Shown here: in pieces, positions 53,911-63,550 of the stretch | Position numbering within the stretch: the stretch's first letter is position 1 | How the letters are laid out: every line of letters begins with the position of its first letter | From: Holophagaceae bacterium | Lineage (GTDB): Bacteria; Acidobacteriota; Holophagae; Holophagales; Holophagaceae | DNA length: 64,000 nt | Direction of reading: 5' to 3' | Assembly: GCA_016722505.1 (NCBI GenBank) | Contig: JADKJH010000008.1 | Span: 31,854 to 95,853 of the forward strand | The notes under the pieces: model-generated | Seen by the model: only the letters and a program-made list of their open reading frames with translations | What the model was told of the DNA's origin: nothing | Databases searched by the model: none | Translations under genes and position numbers: made by a program

Positions 53911-54985
53911 ATGAAACAGCCTGTTGAATCCATCATCCTCATGGCTATCCCGATCGGGATGGTTCTCTTCGGCGCTGCCATCTTTGGCATCCGTTTTTTC
54001 CGTGCTAAGCGCAAGCCTAAGGAAGATCCCGACCTGCTGGTGCTGGGCGCAGTGAGCCACAGCCTCCATGAACGGGGGGAGCTGGCGGCAACTCTGGGCC
54101 AGCTTCAAACGGTCCATGAAAAGCTGGTGGACGCTCTGCCCTTCGGGCTGCTGTGGGTGGATCATAAAAACCAGGTGGCCGCCCTCAACTCCATGGGCCG
54201 GGAATTGCTGGGTGTAAAACCCGGCGTGGTGGGACTGGACGCTGCTTTCGTGCTGGAGCCTTTTCCATGGCTGCTGGAGGGCCTTCATCAGGACCCTGGC
54301 CCGGGCTGGCGCTGTGAAGGCTCCAATGCCGATGGGGCCTTGAAACGCTGGCGCCTGCGGCGCATCGAGGCTCCCGATCAGGTGGGGGCTTTGCTCTCCT
54401 TCGAAGACATTTCCGAACAGGAAGCCGAAGACCGGCGCCGCCAATTGCGCGAGCGCTTCGCAGAACTGGGCGAGATGACCGCGGGAGTGGCCCACCAGCT
54501 GAAGAACGGCCTCGCGGTGCTGAAGGGGCATGGCCAGTTGCTCTATCGCGCGGGCCATGTGGATGTGTCGAAGGACCTGTTGGATGAAGTGGATGCATTG
54601 GACCGTGTCATCCAGAAATTCTTGCAATGGGCCAAGCCCTTAGAGCCGGAATACGCAGAAACGGGAAGGCCAGGGACTCGCCATGGCGGATCCGATGCTC
54701 CTGCATCAGGCGCTGCTGAATCTCCTGGAGAACGCCTGCCAGGCCACGCCCCGGGGCGGCGAGATCCGCGTGGTGGTGGAAGATGACCGCATCCAGATCC
54801 TTGATCAGGGATCGGGCATGGGCGAAGACACCTTGGTTCAAATGCTGCGGCCGTTTGAAAGCGGCCGCCCCGACGGCACTGGCCTTGGGCTGCCGCTTGC
54901 CTTGAAGTGGATCAATGCCCAGGGCGCGGATTTACGGTTTGAAAAGCGCGAAGGGGGCGGCACGCGCGTGGAGATTTGGTGGTAA
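53911..54985 (+). pseudogene. PAS-containing sensor histidine kinase, disrupted
   Basis: An N-terminal membrane helix (8-30), a PAS-like domain (LVDALPFGLLWVDHKNQVAALN), the phosphoacceptor helix AGVAHQLKNGLAVLKGHGQ, then in another frame the ATPase boxes NLLENACQA, LDQGSGMGED and GTGLGLPLA. Only about 15 codons separate the first helix pair (FLQWAKPLEPE) from the N-box segment, where homologues usually have about 50-60, and the frame changes by +1 there (about 54640-54685). So a short deletion not divisible by three is likely, through decay or misassembly. No response-regulator gene is adjacent. Confidence 0.72.
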
Positions 54986-54989
54986 TGCA

Positions 54990-55096
54990 GGTATGAGGTA
55001 GCGAGGGGCGAGGTATGAGGTCTGAGGTCAATGTGGAGCGCGCCCGAGGCGAGATCATTTATTACCTCGTACCTCACCCCTCCTACCTCATAACCT
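54990..55096. repeat. Inverted GAGGTAT/ACCTCAT heptamer arrays
   Basis: The left arm GAGGTAG, CGAGGTAT, GAGGTCT, GAGGTC (54995-55028) faces TACCTCGT, ACCTCAC, CCCTCCT, ACCTCAT (55063-55091). These are the same units and arrangement as 11106-11215. It lies directly before nadE. Confidence 0.7.
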
Positions 55097-55102
55097 AAAG
55101 CT

Positions 55103-56815
55103 ATGCGAATCGCTCTACTTCAATTGAACCAAAAGCTCGGCGATCCAGCCGCGAATGGCGCGCGGATCGAACAGGCTTACGCCAAGGCAGTGGCAGGCGG
55201 CGCGGAACTGGTGGTGACGCCGGAACTGGCGGTGGTGGGATATCTCGCGGAAGACCGCATGTGGGAAGCGGGCTTGCGCACCCGCGTGGCCAATGAATCT
55301 GCGCGGCTTGCCGACCTCAGCGGATCGGTGCCATTGGTTTTTGGAACCTTCGCTCCAGCGCCTTCTGGTCGACTGTTCAATGAGCTATGGTGGTGCCAGG
55401 ATGGCAAGGTTCGTCAGGTTATCCAAAAGCGCACGCTACCCAGTTACGACGTGTTCGAGGAGCACCGCTGGTTCGAGCCTTCACCCGAACCGCCAAAGCT
55501 CATCGAGCATAGCGGATACCGCATTGGCGTTTCCATCTGCGAGGACCTCTGGGCGGACCGCGAGTTCAGTAGCGCGGCTGTTCATTACAGTTGCGATCCC
55601 ATCGCCGAGCTTGTCAAATCAGGCGCCACGCTGCTTCTCAATGCCTCCGCCAGCCCGACGATGCTCGGCTCTTGGCTGCCCTCCGGCAAGTTCGCTCCCT
55701 GGGCCGTTCCTTCGAAAGAGCTGCAACGGAAAAAGCTGATCCAGGGCCTCGCTAAAAAATATGGCGTGCCCCTGGTTTACGCGGATCGGGTGGGTGCTGA
55801 TAGCTGGCTCCTTTTCGATGGCGGCTCCTGCCTGGTGCAACCCGACGGAAGCTGGCAGGGCGGCCAGCGGTTCACCGAAGCCATTGTATGGGTGGACACC
55901 GATGCGGCCGGGTCATCATGGCCGCCATATCCCGATGAAAGCGCTTGGCTCCGTGACGGCCTTCGCCTGGGGATGCGCGAAAACCTGGCCAAACAAGGCT
56001 TGGAAGCAGTGGTCATTGGCCTTTCCGGTGGCATAGACAGCTCCGTGGTGGCAGCCATCGCCGCAGAAGTCTTGGATCCGGCCCATGTGCTTGGTGTGGC
56101 GCTGCCGACTGCGTATTCCAGTGGCGAAAGCCTGAGCCTGGCGAAGGATCAGGCAGCCCGGCTGGGAATCAAATTCCTTTGCATGGATGCCGATGCGCCA
56201 TTCGCCGGAGCGGCAGCGGCCATGAAAACCGCATTTCCTGCCCGCGCATTTTCGGTCACCGACGAAAACCTGCAGAGCCGCGCCCGGGCCATGCTGCTCA
56301 TGGCGCTCACCTCGGAGCCGGCAGTGCACCAACTGCTTGGCAGTTCACGGGTCGCGGTCCTTAACACAGGCAACAAGAGCGAAGCCGCCACAGGCTATTT
56401 CACGCTTTATGGCGATGGCATCGGCGCCTTCTCCATCCTTGGCGATTGCCTGAAGGCCCGGGTCTACGGCTTGGCCCATGCACTGGGGGAAGCCATCACA
56501 CCGGGCATCCTCACCCGTGTGCCCACCGCCGAACTGCGCCCCGGCCAGACTGATGAAGGAAGCCTCGCGCCTTACGCAATTCTTGATGCCATCCTAGGCA
56601 CCGCGCTGGAAGCTCAGCGGCCCGAGGAAGGCCTTGCGGACGACCTCGCCCTGTTGCTGGAAGGCGAAGGTCTGGAATCGGCCCGCGCCATCCTTCCACG
56701 AATTTTAAACCTCCTGCGCCGCACGGAATTCAAACGCAGGCAACTCCCCTTCAACCTCAAAATAAGCCCCAAAGCTTTCGGCCAAGGCCGACGCATCCCA
56801 CTGACGGCCCTCTGA
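55103..56815 (+). CDS. nadE: Glutamine-dependent NAD+ synthetase
   Basis: A 570-aa enzyme amidating deamido-NAD with glutamine as nitrogen donor. The N-terminal nitrilase-like glutaminase has the E-K-C triad: Glu41 (TPELAVVGY), Lys in KRTLPSYDVF and Cys in SICEDLWADREF. The C-terminal synthetase has the PP-loop SGGIDSS (308-314), LNTGNKSEAATGYFTLYGD and KRRQLPFNLKISPKAFGQGRR. Complete and uninterrupted. The ribosome site is weak. The gene is followed by tRNA-Leu. Confidence 0.95.
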   Translation: MRIALLQLNQKLGDPAANGARIEQAYAKAVAGGAELVVTPELAVVGYLAEDRMWEAGLRTRVANESARLADLSGSVPLVFGTFAPAPSGRLFNELWWCQDGKVRQVIQKRTLPSYDVFEEHRWFEPSPEPPKLIEHSGYRIGVSICEDLWADREFSSAAVHYSCDPIAELVKSGATLLLNASASPTMLGSWLPSGKFAPWAVPSKELQRKKLIQGLAKKYGVPLVYADRVGADSWLLFDGGSCLVQPDGSWQGGQRFTEAIVWVDTDAAGSSWPPYPDESAWLRDGLRLGMRENLAKQGLEAVVIGLSGGIDSSVVAAIAAEVLDPAHVLGVALPTAYSSGESLSLAKDQAARLGIKFLCMDADAPFAGAAAAMKTAFPARAFSVTDENLQSRARAMLLMALTSEPAVHQLLGSSRVAVLNTGNKSEAATGYFTLYGDGIGAFSILGDCLKARVYGLAHALGEAITPGILTRVPTAELRPGQTDEGSLAPYAILDAILGTALEAQRPEEGLADDLALLLEGEGLESARAILPRILNLLRRTEFKRRQLPFNLKISPKAFGQGRRIPLTAL

Positions 56816-56860
56816 AACACCCCTTTCAAAACCCCCGCCAGCCCGGTATCCTAGCCTTAT

Positions 56861-56948
56861 GCCGGTGTGGCGAAATTGGTAGACGCGCTAGACTCAAAAT
56901 CTTGTTAGGCGACCCCTAGTGCCGGTTCGAGTCCGGCCACCGGCACCA
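56861..56948 (+). tRNA. tRNA-Leu (anticodon CAA)
   Basis: The acceptor GCCGGTG (56861-56867) pairs with CACCGGC (56938-56944), then A and an encoded CCA. The D-arm has TGGTAGAC, the anticodon loop CTCAAAA gives CAA, a long class II variable arm follows, and the T-arm has GGTTCGAGTCC. The anticodon stem has one T-T mismatch. Confidence 0.95.
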
Positions 56949-56952
56949 AGAA

Positions 56953-56997
56953 AAAGGTCCCCAGACGGGGCCTTTGAAATAGGTGGCCGGACTCGAA
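56953..56997. repeat. Hairpin and exact 16-nt inverted copy of the tRNA-Leu 3' arm
   Basis: AAAGGTCCCC/GGGGCCTTT (56953-56975) is a weak terminator-like hairpin. GGTGGCCGGACTCGAA (56982-56997) is the exact reverse complement of tRNA positions 56926-56941, so the transcript could fold back on the tRNA T-arm and acceptor. Confidence 0.7.
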
Positions 56998-57015
56998 TCG
57001 AGGATGGCGCGCAGG

Positions 57016-57828
57016 CTACTTCACTACCAGCGCACCATTCACAGTGCTCAGATGAATGATCTGTTTGCTGCCGGGGAAGGTGGCTTCCACTTGGTGCTTC
57101 GTGGCGCTCACATGCTCGGCTCCTTTGGTGTCGACCGAGACCTGGCCATTCACGGTGGTAGCTTTCAATGACCCTTCCAGCTTGGCCATGGTCACGCTTA
57201 ACGCGCCATTGACCGTCGAGAGCTCGATGCCCTGGCCCATTCCATCCAGCCCCTTGCCCGAAATGGCGCCGTTGGTGGTGGAGGCGGTAATCGGGCCACG
57301 AACCTGGTTAAGGGTGATAGCACCGTTCACGGTTTCAGCGGTCAAGCCTTGGCTCAACCTTTCGGCCTCGACCGCGCCGTTCACCGTCCGGCAATCCGCT
57401 TTGGCTTCAAGTCCGGTCAGCGTGATGCGGCCATTGACATTGTCGATGCGGGCCAGCACATTGCGGGGCACCTTGAGTTCCATCTCGCAGACCGCACCGC
57501 GGTAGCTTCCCCAACCAGATTGATGTTTCGGATATTCGCCGCGGATCTCCAGGCCCTTGGGGCTTGATTCGAACACCACCTTCACCTGCTCATCTTTGCT
57601 GCTGGGCTTGAACTGGCCCGTGAAGGCCACTTCGGCCCGGTCCCAGGTCTGCACCTTGATATGCCCGTTCGTGTTCTTGATGGTGAGTTTCGAGCCGTTG
57701 GCCAAGGCCACCGTATGGCTCTCGGTGACAGTCGCGGTCTGGGAGGGCTGGAGGACGAAGGTCTGGGCGCCCAGCACTGTGGCCGCGAGGGTGAAGATCA
57801 AGGAAACAATAGGTCGGGATGCATGCAT
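57016..57828 (-). CDS. DUF4097-type secreted beta-repeat protein
   Basis: A 270-aa exported protein with a signal peptide (LIFTLAATVLGAQ) and a DUF4097/adhesin-like right-handed beta solenoid. The recurring motif TVNGAI/STTNGAI/TVNGQV appears about every 18-22 residues, seven times between residues 50 and 265, marking successive turns. Function is unknown; related proteins are found at cell surfaces of many bacteria. It has no lipobox. The gene is convergent with tRNA-Leu. Confidence 0.82.
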   Translation of the reverse strand: MHASRPIVSLIFTLAATVLGAQTFVLQPSQTATVTESHTVALANGSKLTIKNTNGHIKVQTWDRAEVAFTGQFKPSSKDEQVKVVFESSPKGLEIRGEYPKHQSGWGSYRGAVCEMELKVPRNVLARIDNVNGRITLTGLEAKADCRTVNGAVEAERLSQGLTAETVNGAITLNQVRGPITASTTNGAISGKGLDGMGQGIELSTVNGALSVTMAKLEGSLKATTVNGQVSVDTKGAEHVSATKHQVEATFPGSKQIIHLSTVNGALVVK

Positions 57829-57930
57829 AGTGGCCTCCTGGATGGGGATTCGAAGGCAATACGTCGGCTTTCGTACCGGGTTTAGCGGGAGCCGACAGCC
57901 TGATCAGCCCTGGTTGGGTGGTGGCCACCT

Positions 57931-58590
57931 CTAGAGACCCAGGATCGGCTTCCATTCAACCCACTCGGCCACTTCCTGCATGGGGAACTGCCTTTCTATA
58001 TCGATAAAAATGCCAACGCCATGGAAAGGAATGTAGAGTCCTCGCCCGAGATAGGGGATCTGGCCCAGAGCTATGCCCGACATGGTGCGTTTCCCGATGT
58101 CATTGGTGATCGTCGTGTTTCCCAGTGGGCTCTTGATATGCAGCGTCTGGAATTCCTTGGTCGCTGTCACAAGGCCTTTAGATCCTTTGATGCTGAATGT
58201 ATTCCCACTACGTTCGAATACCAAAGTGTCCCGTGGGGCAGAGGATATCAAGGTGTATCTCCCGTTCTGAGAACTTAAGGTCCATGCCTTATCCTGTCCC
58301 CGGATATCGAGCTCTCCGCCACTCTGGCTGATAGTGAGAAACTCCTTTCCCCAGGTGAGCCGATAACCATTGACCTCGCTTCCCTGGATCGAAACCTCCC
58401 CCTGATTTGATCTGAGCCGGAATCCATCGTTGTTGGATTCCAATTGAAAGGGTCCGATCGATCGCGGCTCGAAATAGAGACTCCCCCAAGCGAATTTCTG
58501 GATGGTCGACCGATTGGGGCCTGAGGTGTCATCCGCCAGGCACCGTTGATTCCCGAATAAAAGCGCACACGTAATCAAGATCGATTTCAT
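57931..58590 (-). CDS. Secreted protein of unknown function
   Basis: A 219-aa exported protein with an N-terminal signal (ILITCALLFGNQRCLA, imperfect). The rest is rich in short beta strands (GFRLRSNQGEVSIQGSEVNGYRL, GRYTLISSAPRDTLVFERSGN), similar in style to but not clearly homologous with the DUF4097 protein 100 bp away. AAGGTGGG precedes the ATG at 58590; the frame extends upstream without support. I recognise no family. Confidence 0.6.
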   Translation of the reverse strand: MKSILITCALLFGNQRCLADDTSGPNRSTIQKFAWGSLYFEPRSIGPFQLESNNDGFRLRSNQGEVSIQGSEVNGYRLTWGKEFLTISQSGGELDIRGQDKAWTLSSQNGRYTLISSAPRDTLVFERSGNTFSIKGSKGLVTATKEFQTLHIKSPLGNTTITNDIGKRTMSGIALGQIPYLGRGLYIPFHGVGIFIDIERQFPMQEVAEWVEWKPILGL

Positions 58591-58925
58591 AGGCCCACCT
58601 TCTTTAGAGGTCTTAGCGGTACGGTCGCCACATCGAAGTGGGGGATCTCGTACCCATGAATTGTGATAGCCAACGTTGCAATGGGTTGGATTGGTCTCTG
58701 CTTTCAAGATGCGTGCCATCCTACAGAATCCCGCCATAGAAAACGTTTTGGAGAGGATTGACACGGCCCCACGACACGATGAGGCAGTGTGCCGCAGTCC
58801 ACAGTGGTGGAATGCCGCTGCAACCATACGAATAATCGGAGCCGCTTCCATCTATGTTCCGTGCCAGTCCCAAAGCTGGCCGCAATCACAGGCACAATAA
58901 AGGTACACATATCCAGGAGCCTCCC
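58591..58925. other. Spacer between divergent genes
   Basis: 335 bp without a supportable gene. A TTGACA at 58757 has no matching -10 box at the usual distance. The end carries AGGAG for the crotonase gene. Confidence 0.45.
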
Positions 58926-59740
58926 ATGCCTGACTTCACGACTCTGATCGTTGAATTGCAGCAAGGCATCGCCAGGATCCGGCTCAACCGGCCGGACAAG
59001 GCGAATTCCATGGATGAAGCGATGTGGCGGGAGATCAGCGAGGTCTTTCATTGGGCCGATGCGATGCCGGAAGTGCGCGTGGTGGTGCTTTCGGGCAACG
59101 GGCGGCATTTCTGTTCGGGCATCGACCTGGCCATGCTTGTGGGCGTGCAGCAGGCCATCAAGGATGATTGCCAGGGCCGCGCCGCTGAGAAGCTGCGCGG
59201 AATGATCCTGCAATTGCAGGATTGCCTCAGCAGCCTGGAGCGCTGCCGGAAACCGGTGCTGGCGGCCATCCACGGAGCCTGCGTCGGCGCCGGGTTGGAT
59301 ATGGTGGCCGCTGCGGACATGCGTTACTGCACCTCAAGCGCCCACTTTTCCATCAAGGAAATCGACATCGGCATGGTGGCCGATGTGGGCTCCCTCCAGC
59401 GCCTTCCCAAACTGGTCGCGCCAGGTCTGGTTCGGGAATGGGCCTACACCGGCCGGAAGATCAAAGCCCCAGAGGCGCCGCGTGTGGCCTGGTCAATCAG
59501 GTCTTTGAATCCGATGAAGCCATGGAAGCTGGGGTCCTTGAGATCGCGCGCCAGATTGCAGAGAAATCACCCCTCTCCATCCGAGGCACCAAGGAAATGC
59601 TCAATTACACGCGCGATCACAGTGTGGCGGATGGCTTGACGTATATAGCCACTTGGAATGCCGCCATGCTGATCTCCCAGGACATCCAGAGCGCCATGAT
59701 GGCCGCCATGAGCAAGCAGGCGCCTGTTTTCAGGGATTGA
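58926..59740 (+). CDS. Crotonase, dienoyl-CoA isomerase-like, apparent frameshift
   Basis: An enoyl-CoA hydratase/isomerase family protein of about 271 aa. NGRHFCSGIDLAML and GACVGAGLDMVAAADMRYC form the CoA oxyanion region. KEIDIGMVADVGSLQRLPKLV, with acidic residues at the two catalytic positions, matches the delta(3,5)-delta(2,4)-dienoyl-CoA isomerase (ECH1) branch. The frame slips near 59475-59480; one added base turns GRKIKAPEA into ACGLVNQVFESDEA and the rest runs on normally. AGGAG is seven bases before the ATG. It would help degrade unsaturated fatty acids with odd-position double bonds. Confidence 0.85.
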
Positions 59741-59911
59741 AAAGGCTATACCACCGCTTAGAAAAGCCCTTCTACTCCCCCTGTCCGGGATGTGTGACGT
59801 CACCAAAGTCATGTATTTTTTTGCAGCGAAAAAATTGCGAAATATATCTTAAGACTCTATATTTGGGAATGGTAATCAATAGGTCAAGCAAGACTATCCC
59901 AGGGGGCTCTC

Positions 59912-60652
59912 ATGAGCGACAACAGTGCCATCGAGTGGACGGATGCCACTTGGAACCCCGTGCGCGGATGTTCAAAGGTGAGCCCCGGCTGCAAGCACTG
60001 TTACGCAGAGGTTTTCGCTGAACGATGGCGAGGCATACCAGGACACCCTTATCAACAAGGGTTCGACTTGCGGCTTGTCCCAGAGAAGCTTGATGAGCCA
60101 TCTAACTGGAAGCGGCCCCGAAGAATTTTCGTGAACTCCATGAGCGACCTCTTCCAAGAGGGGGTGCCGCTGGAATTCATAAAATCGGTCTTCAAGACCA
60201 TGCGACAGGCGGACTGGCATATCTATCAAGTCCTAACCAAACGCCACGAACGAATGAAGTCCGTGGTCAACAAACACCTCCCGTGGGTTCAGAGCAAAGA
60301 CCACATCTGGCTGGGAGTGAGCGTGGAAGATCGAAAACATGGACTGCCTCGAATTGATGCATTAAGGGATACGAAAGCAGCTCTGCGATTCCTTTCTATT
60401 GAGCCTCTGTTGGAGGATCTAGGAACGCTAGATCTCTCAGGTATCGACTGGGTGATTGTGGGGGGTGAGAGCGGTCCCAATGCTCGGCCAATTGAACCAT
60501 CCTGGGTAATCTCCGTTCGAGACCAATGTAAGAAGCAAGGTGTACCTTTCTTCTTCAAACAGTGGGGAGGAGCACGGAAGCATCTGACAGGCAGGTTGCT
60601 AGAGGGGATGACTTACGATGAGTTTCCTCAAGATTGCCTGGAGATTGCTTAG
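59912..60652 (+). CDS. DUF5131 (phage Gp37/Gp68-type) three-Cys-motif protein
   Basis: A 246-aa protein of the PF07505/DUF5131 family. The hallmark C-x6-C-x2-C is Cys20, Cys27 and Cys30 in RGCSKVSPGCKHCYAE. It resembles a radical-SAM cluster site with longer spacing, so a [4Fe-4S]/SAM enzyme is a reasonable but unproven idea. FVNSMSDLF, VLTKRHERM, LSIEPLL and IVGGESGPNARP are conserved family segments. It sits in an AT-richer stretch than its neighbours and is followed by its usual partner TcmP with a one-base overlap (TAGTG). Known in phage and bacterial mobile regions; the reaction is unknown. Confidence 0.88.
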   Translation: MSDNSAIEWTDATWNPVRGCSKVSPGCKHCYAEVFAERWRGIPGHPYQQGFDLRLVPEKLDEPSNWKRPRRIFVNSMSDLFQEGVPLEFIKSVFKTMRQADWHIYQVLTKRHERMKSVVNKHLPWVQSKDHIWLGVSVEDRKHGLPRIDALRDTKAALRFLSIEPLLEDLGTLDLSGIDWVIVGGESGPNARPIEPSWVISVRDQCKKQGVPFFFKQWGGARKHLTGRLLEGMTYDEFPQDCLEIA

Positions 60653-61539
60653 TGACCATCCATCCCGAGAAAGGCTATAAGCCCACCTACGTCCCCAAAG
60701 CCGAACGGGCACCCAGAGATAACGGGCTCTACGCAATGACCAAGATCGAAGCCTTCATTCGATATTGCCGTGCGGCAGAGAAGGTTTTCAAAGGGCAGAA
60801 AGCCCGTGGGAAGATTCGAAAAATTGTACATTTTGAGCCATTTTGCGGCCCTGGGTGGAATCGGACCAAAGATGGAAAACATGTTTTCGAGGGAACACCT
60901 CTGCGGGCCGTGAAGGAATTGAAGCATTACGACGTCTTCATTTTCAACGATTACGACAAAGGGATCATGGACTGTCTGTATAGCGAATTTAAGGATCTAC
61001 GCCTTGATGAAAAGCTTGATGTAGAGATCTATCTCACGGTTCAGGATGCGAATCAGTCGGTACGTGACTTAGACTCCATGCTTCCAAAAAAGATTGGCAT
61101 GGCTTTCCCTTTTTTGGGTTCCGTGATTGTTGATCCAGAAGATCTTTGGTTCTCCTGGTCCTCCACAGCGATGTTGGCCAGGAAGAGACTGGATCTGTTG
61201 GAGATGGTGCCGACCCACATTGATCTTGCCAGGAATATCAAGAACCCTAGCGCGCACAACTATGTTGGAAATTGGCTAGGTGAGGCGCCTGTCTCGGACG
61301 ACCTCAATGAGGTGCTTTCTCAGTACGAGGGGAAACTCAAGAACTGTTACAAGTGGGTTCTTGGCGTAAGCACTAATCCCCTTCCTGAAAAGGAGTACAT
61401 CTGGGTCAAGGGTAAATATCACCTGATCTCTGCATCGAACTGTCCGAACGATGTTGCCTCAAAGATTTGGACGGGTGAAGTTCGTCGAACGGTCAAAGAG
61501 ACAAAGGGGACTCCATTATTTGAGGGGTTGGACCTGTAG
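60652..61539 (+). CDS. tcmP: Three-Cys-motif partner protein TcmP
   Basis: A 295-aa protein of the TcmP family (TIGR04474), defined by occurring next to the DUF5131 protein. It has methyltransferase-like Rossmann motifs: FEPFCGPG (61-68), an acidic strand end FIFNDYD (97-103) and VDPEDLWFSW (160-169), then a long helical C terminus. So it may be a SAM-dependent enzyme, which is inference from motif pattern. The GTG at 60652 overlaps the upstream stop and has GGAG ten bases before; the earlier in-frame TTG is less likely. Codon composition matches the DUF5131 gene, not the flanking genes. Confidence 0.85.
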   Translation: MTIHPEKGYKPTYVPKAERAPRDNGLYAMTKIEAFIRYCRAAEKVFKGQKARGKIRKIVHFEPFCGPGWNRTKDGKHVFEGTPLRAVKELKHYDVFIFNDYDKGIMDCLYSEFKDLRLDEKLDVEIYLTVQDANQSVRDLDSMLPKKIGMAFPFLGSVIVDPEDLWFSWSSTAMLARKRLDLLEMVPTHIDLARNIKNPSAHNYVGNWLGEAPVSDDLNEVLSQYEGKLKNCYKWVLGVSTNPLPEKEYIWVKGKYHLISASNCPNDVASKIWTGEVRRTVKETKGTPLFEGLDL

Positions 61540-61662
61540 CTTATTGCTTCTTTCCCGTGAAAAAATCGAACGCGGGGAGCGGAAAGTAGGGGTGACCTTC
61601 AGCAGCCATCGCAACACGATGCTAAATCCTGTTACTCTTGCTTCATTCTTTCAGGAGCAGCC

Positions 61663-63548
61663 ATGAGCTTGATTCCGCGTGTGGGTTTGCGCCTTCCCAC
61701 TCTGTTGCTTCCAGTTCTGTCCTTGACCTTGCCGGCTCAGGGTCTGGATTACGTCAAAGAGCATTACACCAAGCGTGAAGCGATGGTGCCCATGCGCGAT
61801 GGAACGGCGCTGTTCACGTCCATCTACACGCCTAAGGACACGGCGAAAAACTATCCGTTCATCATGCAGCGCACCCCATATAGCGCGGCTCCGTATGGTG
61901 CGGATAAATTCAAAACGGACCTTGGCCCTACGGCGCTCTTTGGTAAGGAGGGTTTCATCTTCGTCTACCAGGATGTGCGTGGCCGCTTCATGAGCGAGGG
62001 CATCTTCAACAACATGACGCCCCACCTGGAAAAGAAAACAAAGCCCAGCGATGTTGACGAGAGCAGCGATACCTACGACACCATTGAATGGCTGCTGAAG
62101 AATGTGCCTGGCAACAATGGCCGTGTGGGCCAATGGGGCATTAGTTATCCAGGCTTCTACACCGCGGCCGGCATGATCAACGCGCACCCTGCTCTAAAAG
62201 CCAGCTCGCCCCAGGCCCCGGTGACAGATTGGTTCACGGGAGATGATTTCCATCGCAATGGAACGCTGTGGCTGCCCCACGGATTCAATTTCATGGCGAC
62301 TTTCGGATTGCCGCGCCCTAAGCCGACCACCGAATGGGGCAAGCGCTTCGAGCATGGAACCCCGGATGGCTATGACTTCTTTTTGAATAAGATGGGAGCG
62401 CTTTCGAATGCGGATCCGCGCTTCCTGCACGGGCAGGTGGCCTTCTGGAATGACATGATGGCGCATCCCGATTTCGATGCGTTCTGGCAGTCGCGCAATC
62501 TGCGGCCCCACTTGAAGGACATCAAACCCGCAGTGCTTACCGTGGGGGGCTGGTTCGATGCGGAAAACCTGTTCGGCGCGCTGCAGGTCCACCAATACAT
62601 CGAGAAACTGAGCCCTGCCACGACGAATTTCCTTGTGATGGGTCCCTGGGTCCATGGCGGTTGGAACCGCACGCCCGGAGACAAGCTCGGTGAAGTGAAA
62701 TTCGGCGCGAAGACTTCTGAATTCTTTCAACAAGAGGTCGAGTTCCCCTTTTTCATGCATTATCTGAAGGACGCGCTGGAACTCAAGCTCACCGCGGCAA
62801 CGGTCTTCGAGACGGGCCGGAATGTTTGGCGGCACCTGGATCAGTGGCCTCCAAAAAATGTGAAAGCCACCAAGGTCTACTTCCAGCCCGCTGGCGGTCT
62901 TGGGTTCGTCGTGCCCTCGCAGGAGAAATCCTTCGATGAATACATCAGCGATCCCGCCCGGCCGGTGCCTTTCTGGCCAGGCATCGACACTGGAATGGTG
63001 AGGGAATACATGGTGGCCGACCAGCGGTTCGTATCCACGCGGCCCGATGTGCTGGTCTTCGAAACACCGGTGCTGGACAAGGACCTGACGGTCGCCGGCC
63101 CCATCCAGGTCCACCTCCGCGTCTCGGTGAGCGGCACCGATGCGGATTTCGTGGTGAAGGTCATCGATGTCTGGCCCAACGACTATAAAGACCCGGATGA
63201 AAAACTGCCGCCAAGGGCCAAGTACAGTCCCCTGGGCGGCACGGAGCAGATGGTGCGCGGCGAGGTCATGCGCGGCAAGTTCCGGCATTCCCTATCGAAA
63301 CCCGAACCTTTCGAACCGGATGTCCCGACTGCCGTGGATTACCAGCTCAACGACATCTTCCACACCTTCCAAAAGGCCACCGGTTGATGGTGCAGGTCCA
63401 TAGCACGTGGTTCCCCTTGATGGACCGCAATCCGCAAGTCTTCATGGACATCAATAAAGCCAAGGACTCGGATTTCAAGAAGGCCACCATCCGCTTGTAC
63501 CACAGCTCCGAACAGGACTCGAACCTCGTGTTGCCGGTATTGGAATAG
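61663..63548 (+). CDS. Secreted CocE/NonD family hydrolase, apparent frameshift near the end
   Basis: An X-Pro dipeptidyl-peptidase S15-like alpha/beta hydrolase of about 628 aa, with a signal peptide (LLLPVLSLTLPAQ). The nucleophile elbow is GQWGISYPGFY, the Asp lies in GGWFDAEN and the His in GPWVHGGW. The C-terminal jelly-roll domain follows. The frame stops at 63387 within HTFQKATG, but one added base near 63375 restores GHRLMVQVHSTWFPLMDRNPQ and reads to a TAG at 63548. Likely substrates are proline peptides, glutaryl-like acyl groups or esters. It is duplicated by the next gene. Confidence 0.87.
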
Positions 63549-63550
63549 TA

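Noticed and set aside
56949..57015. Integration site (attL/attR) at tRNA-Leu
   Set aside because: The copy of the tRNA 3' end is inverted rather than direct, and no integrase or island follows.
58757..58790. Sigma-70 promoter (TTGACA) before the crotonase gene
   Set aside because: No -10-like hexamer at 16-18 bases; a lone -35 match is expected by chance.
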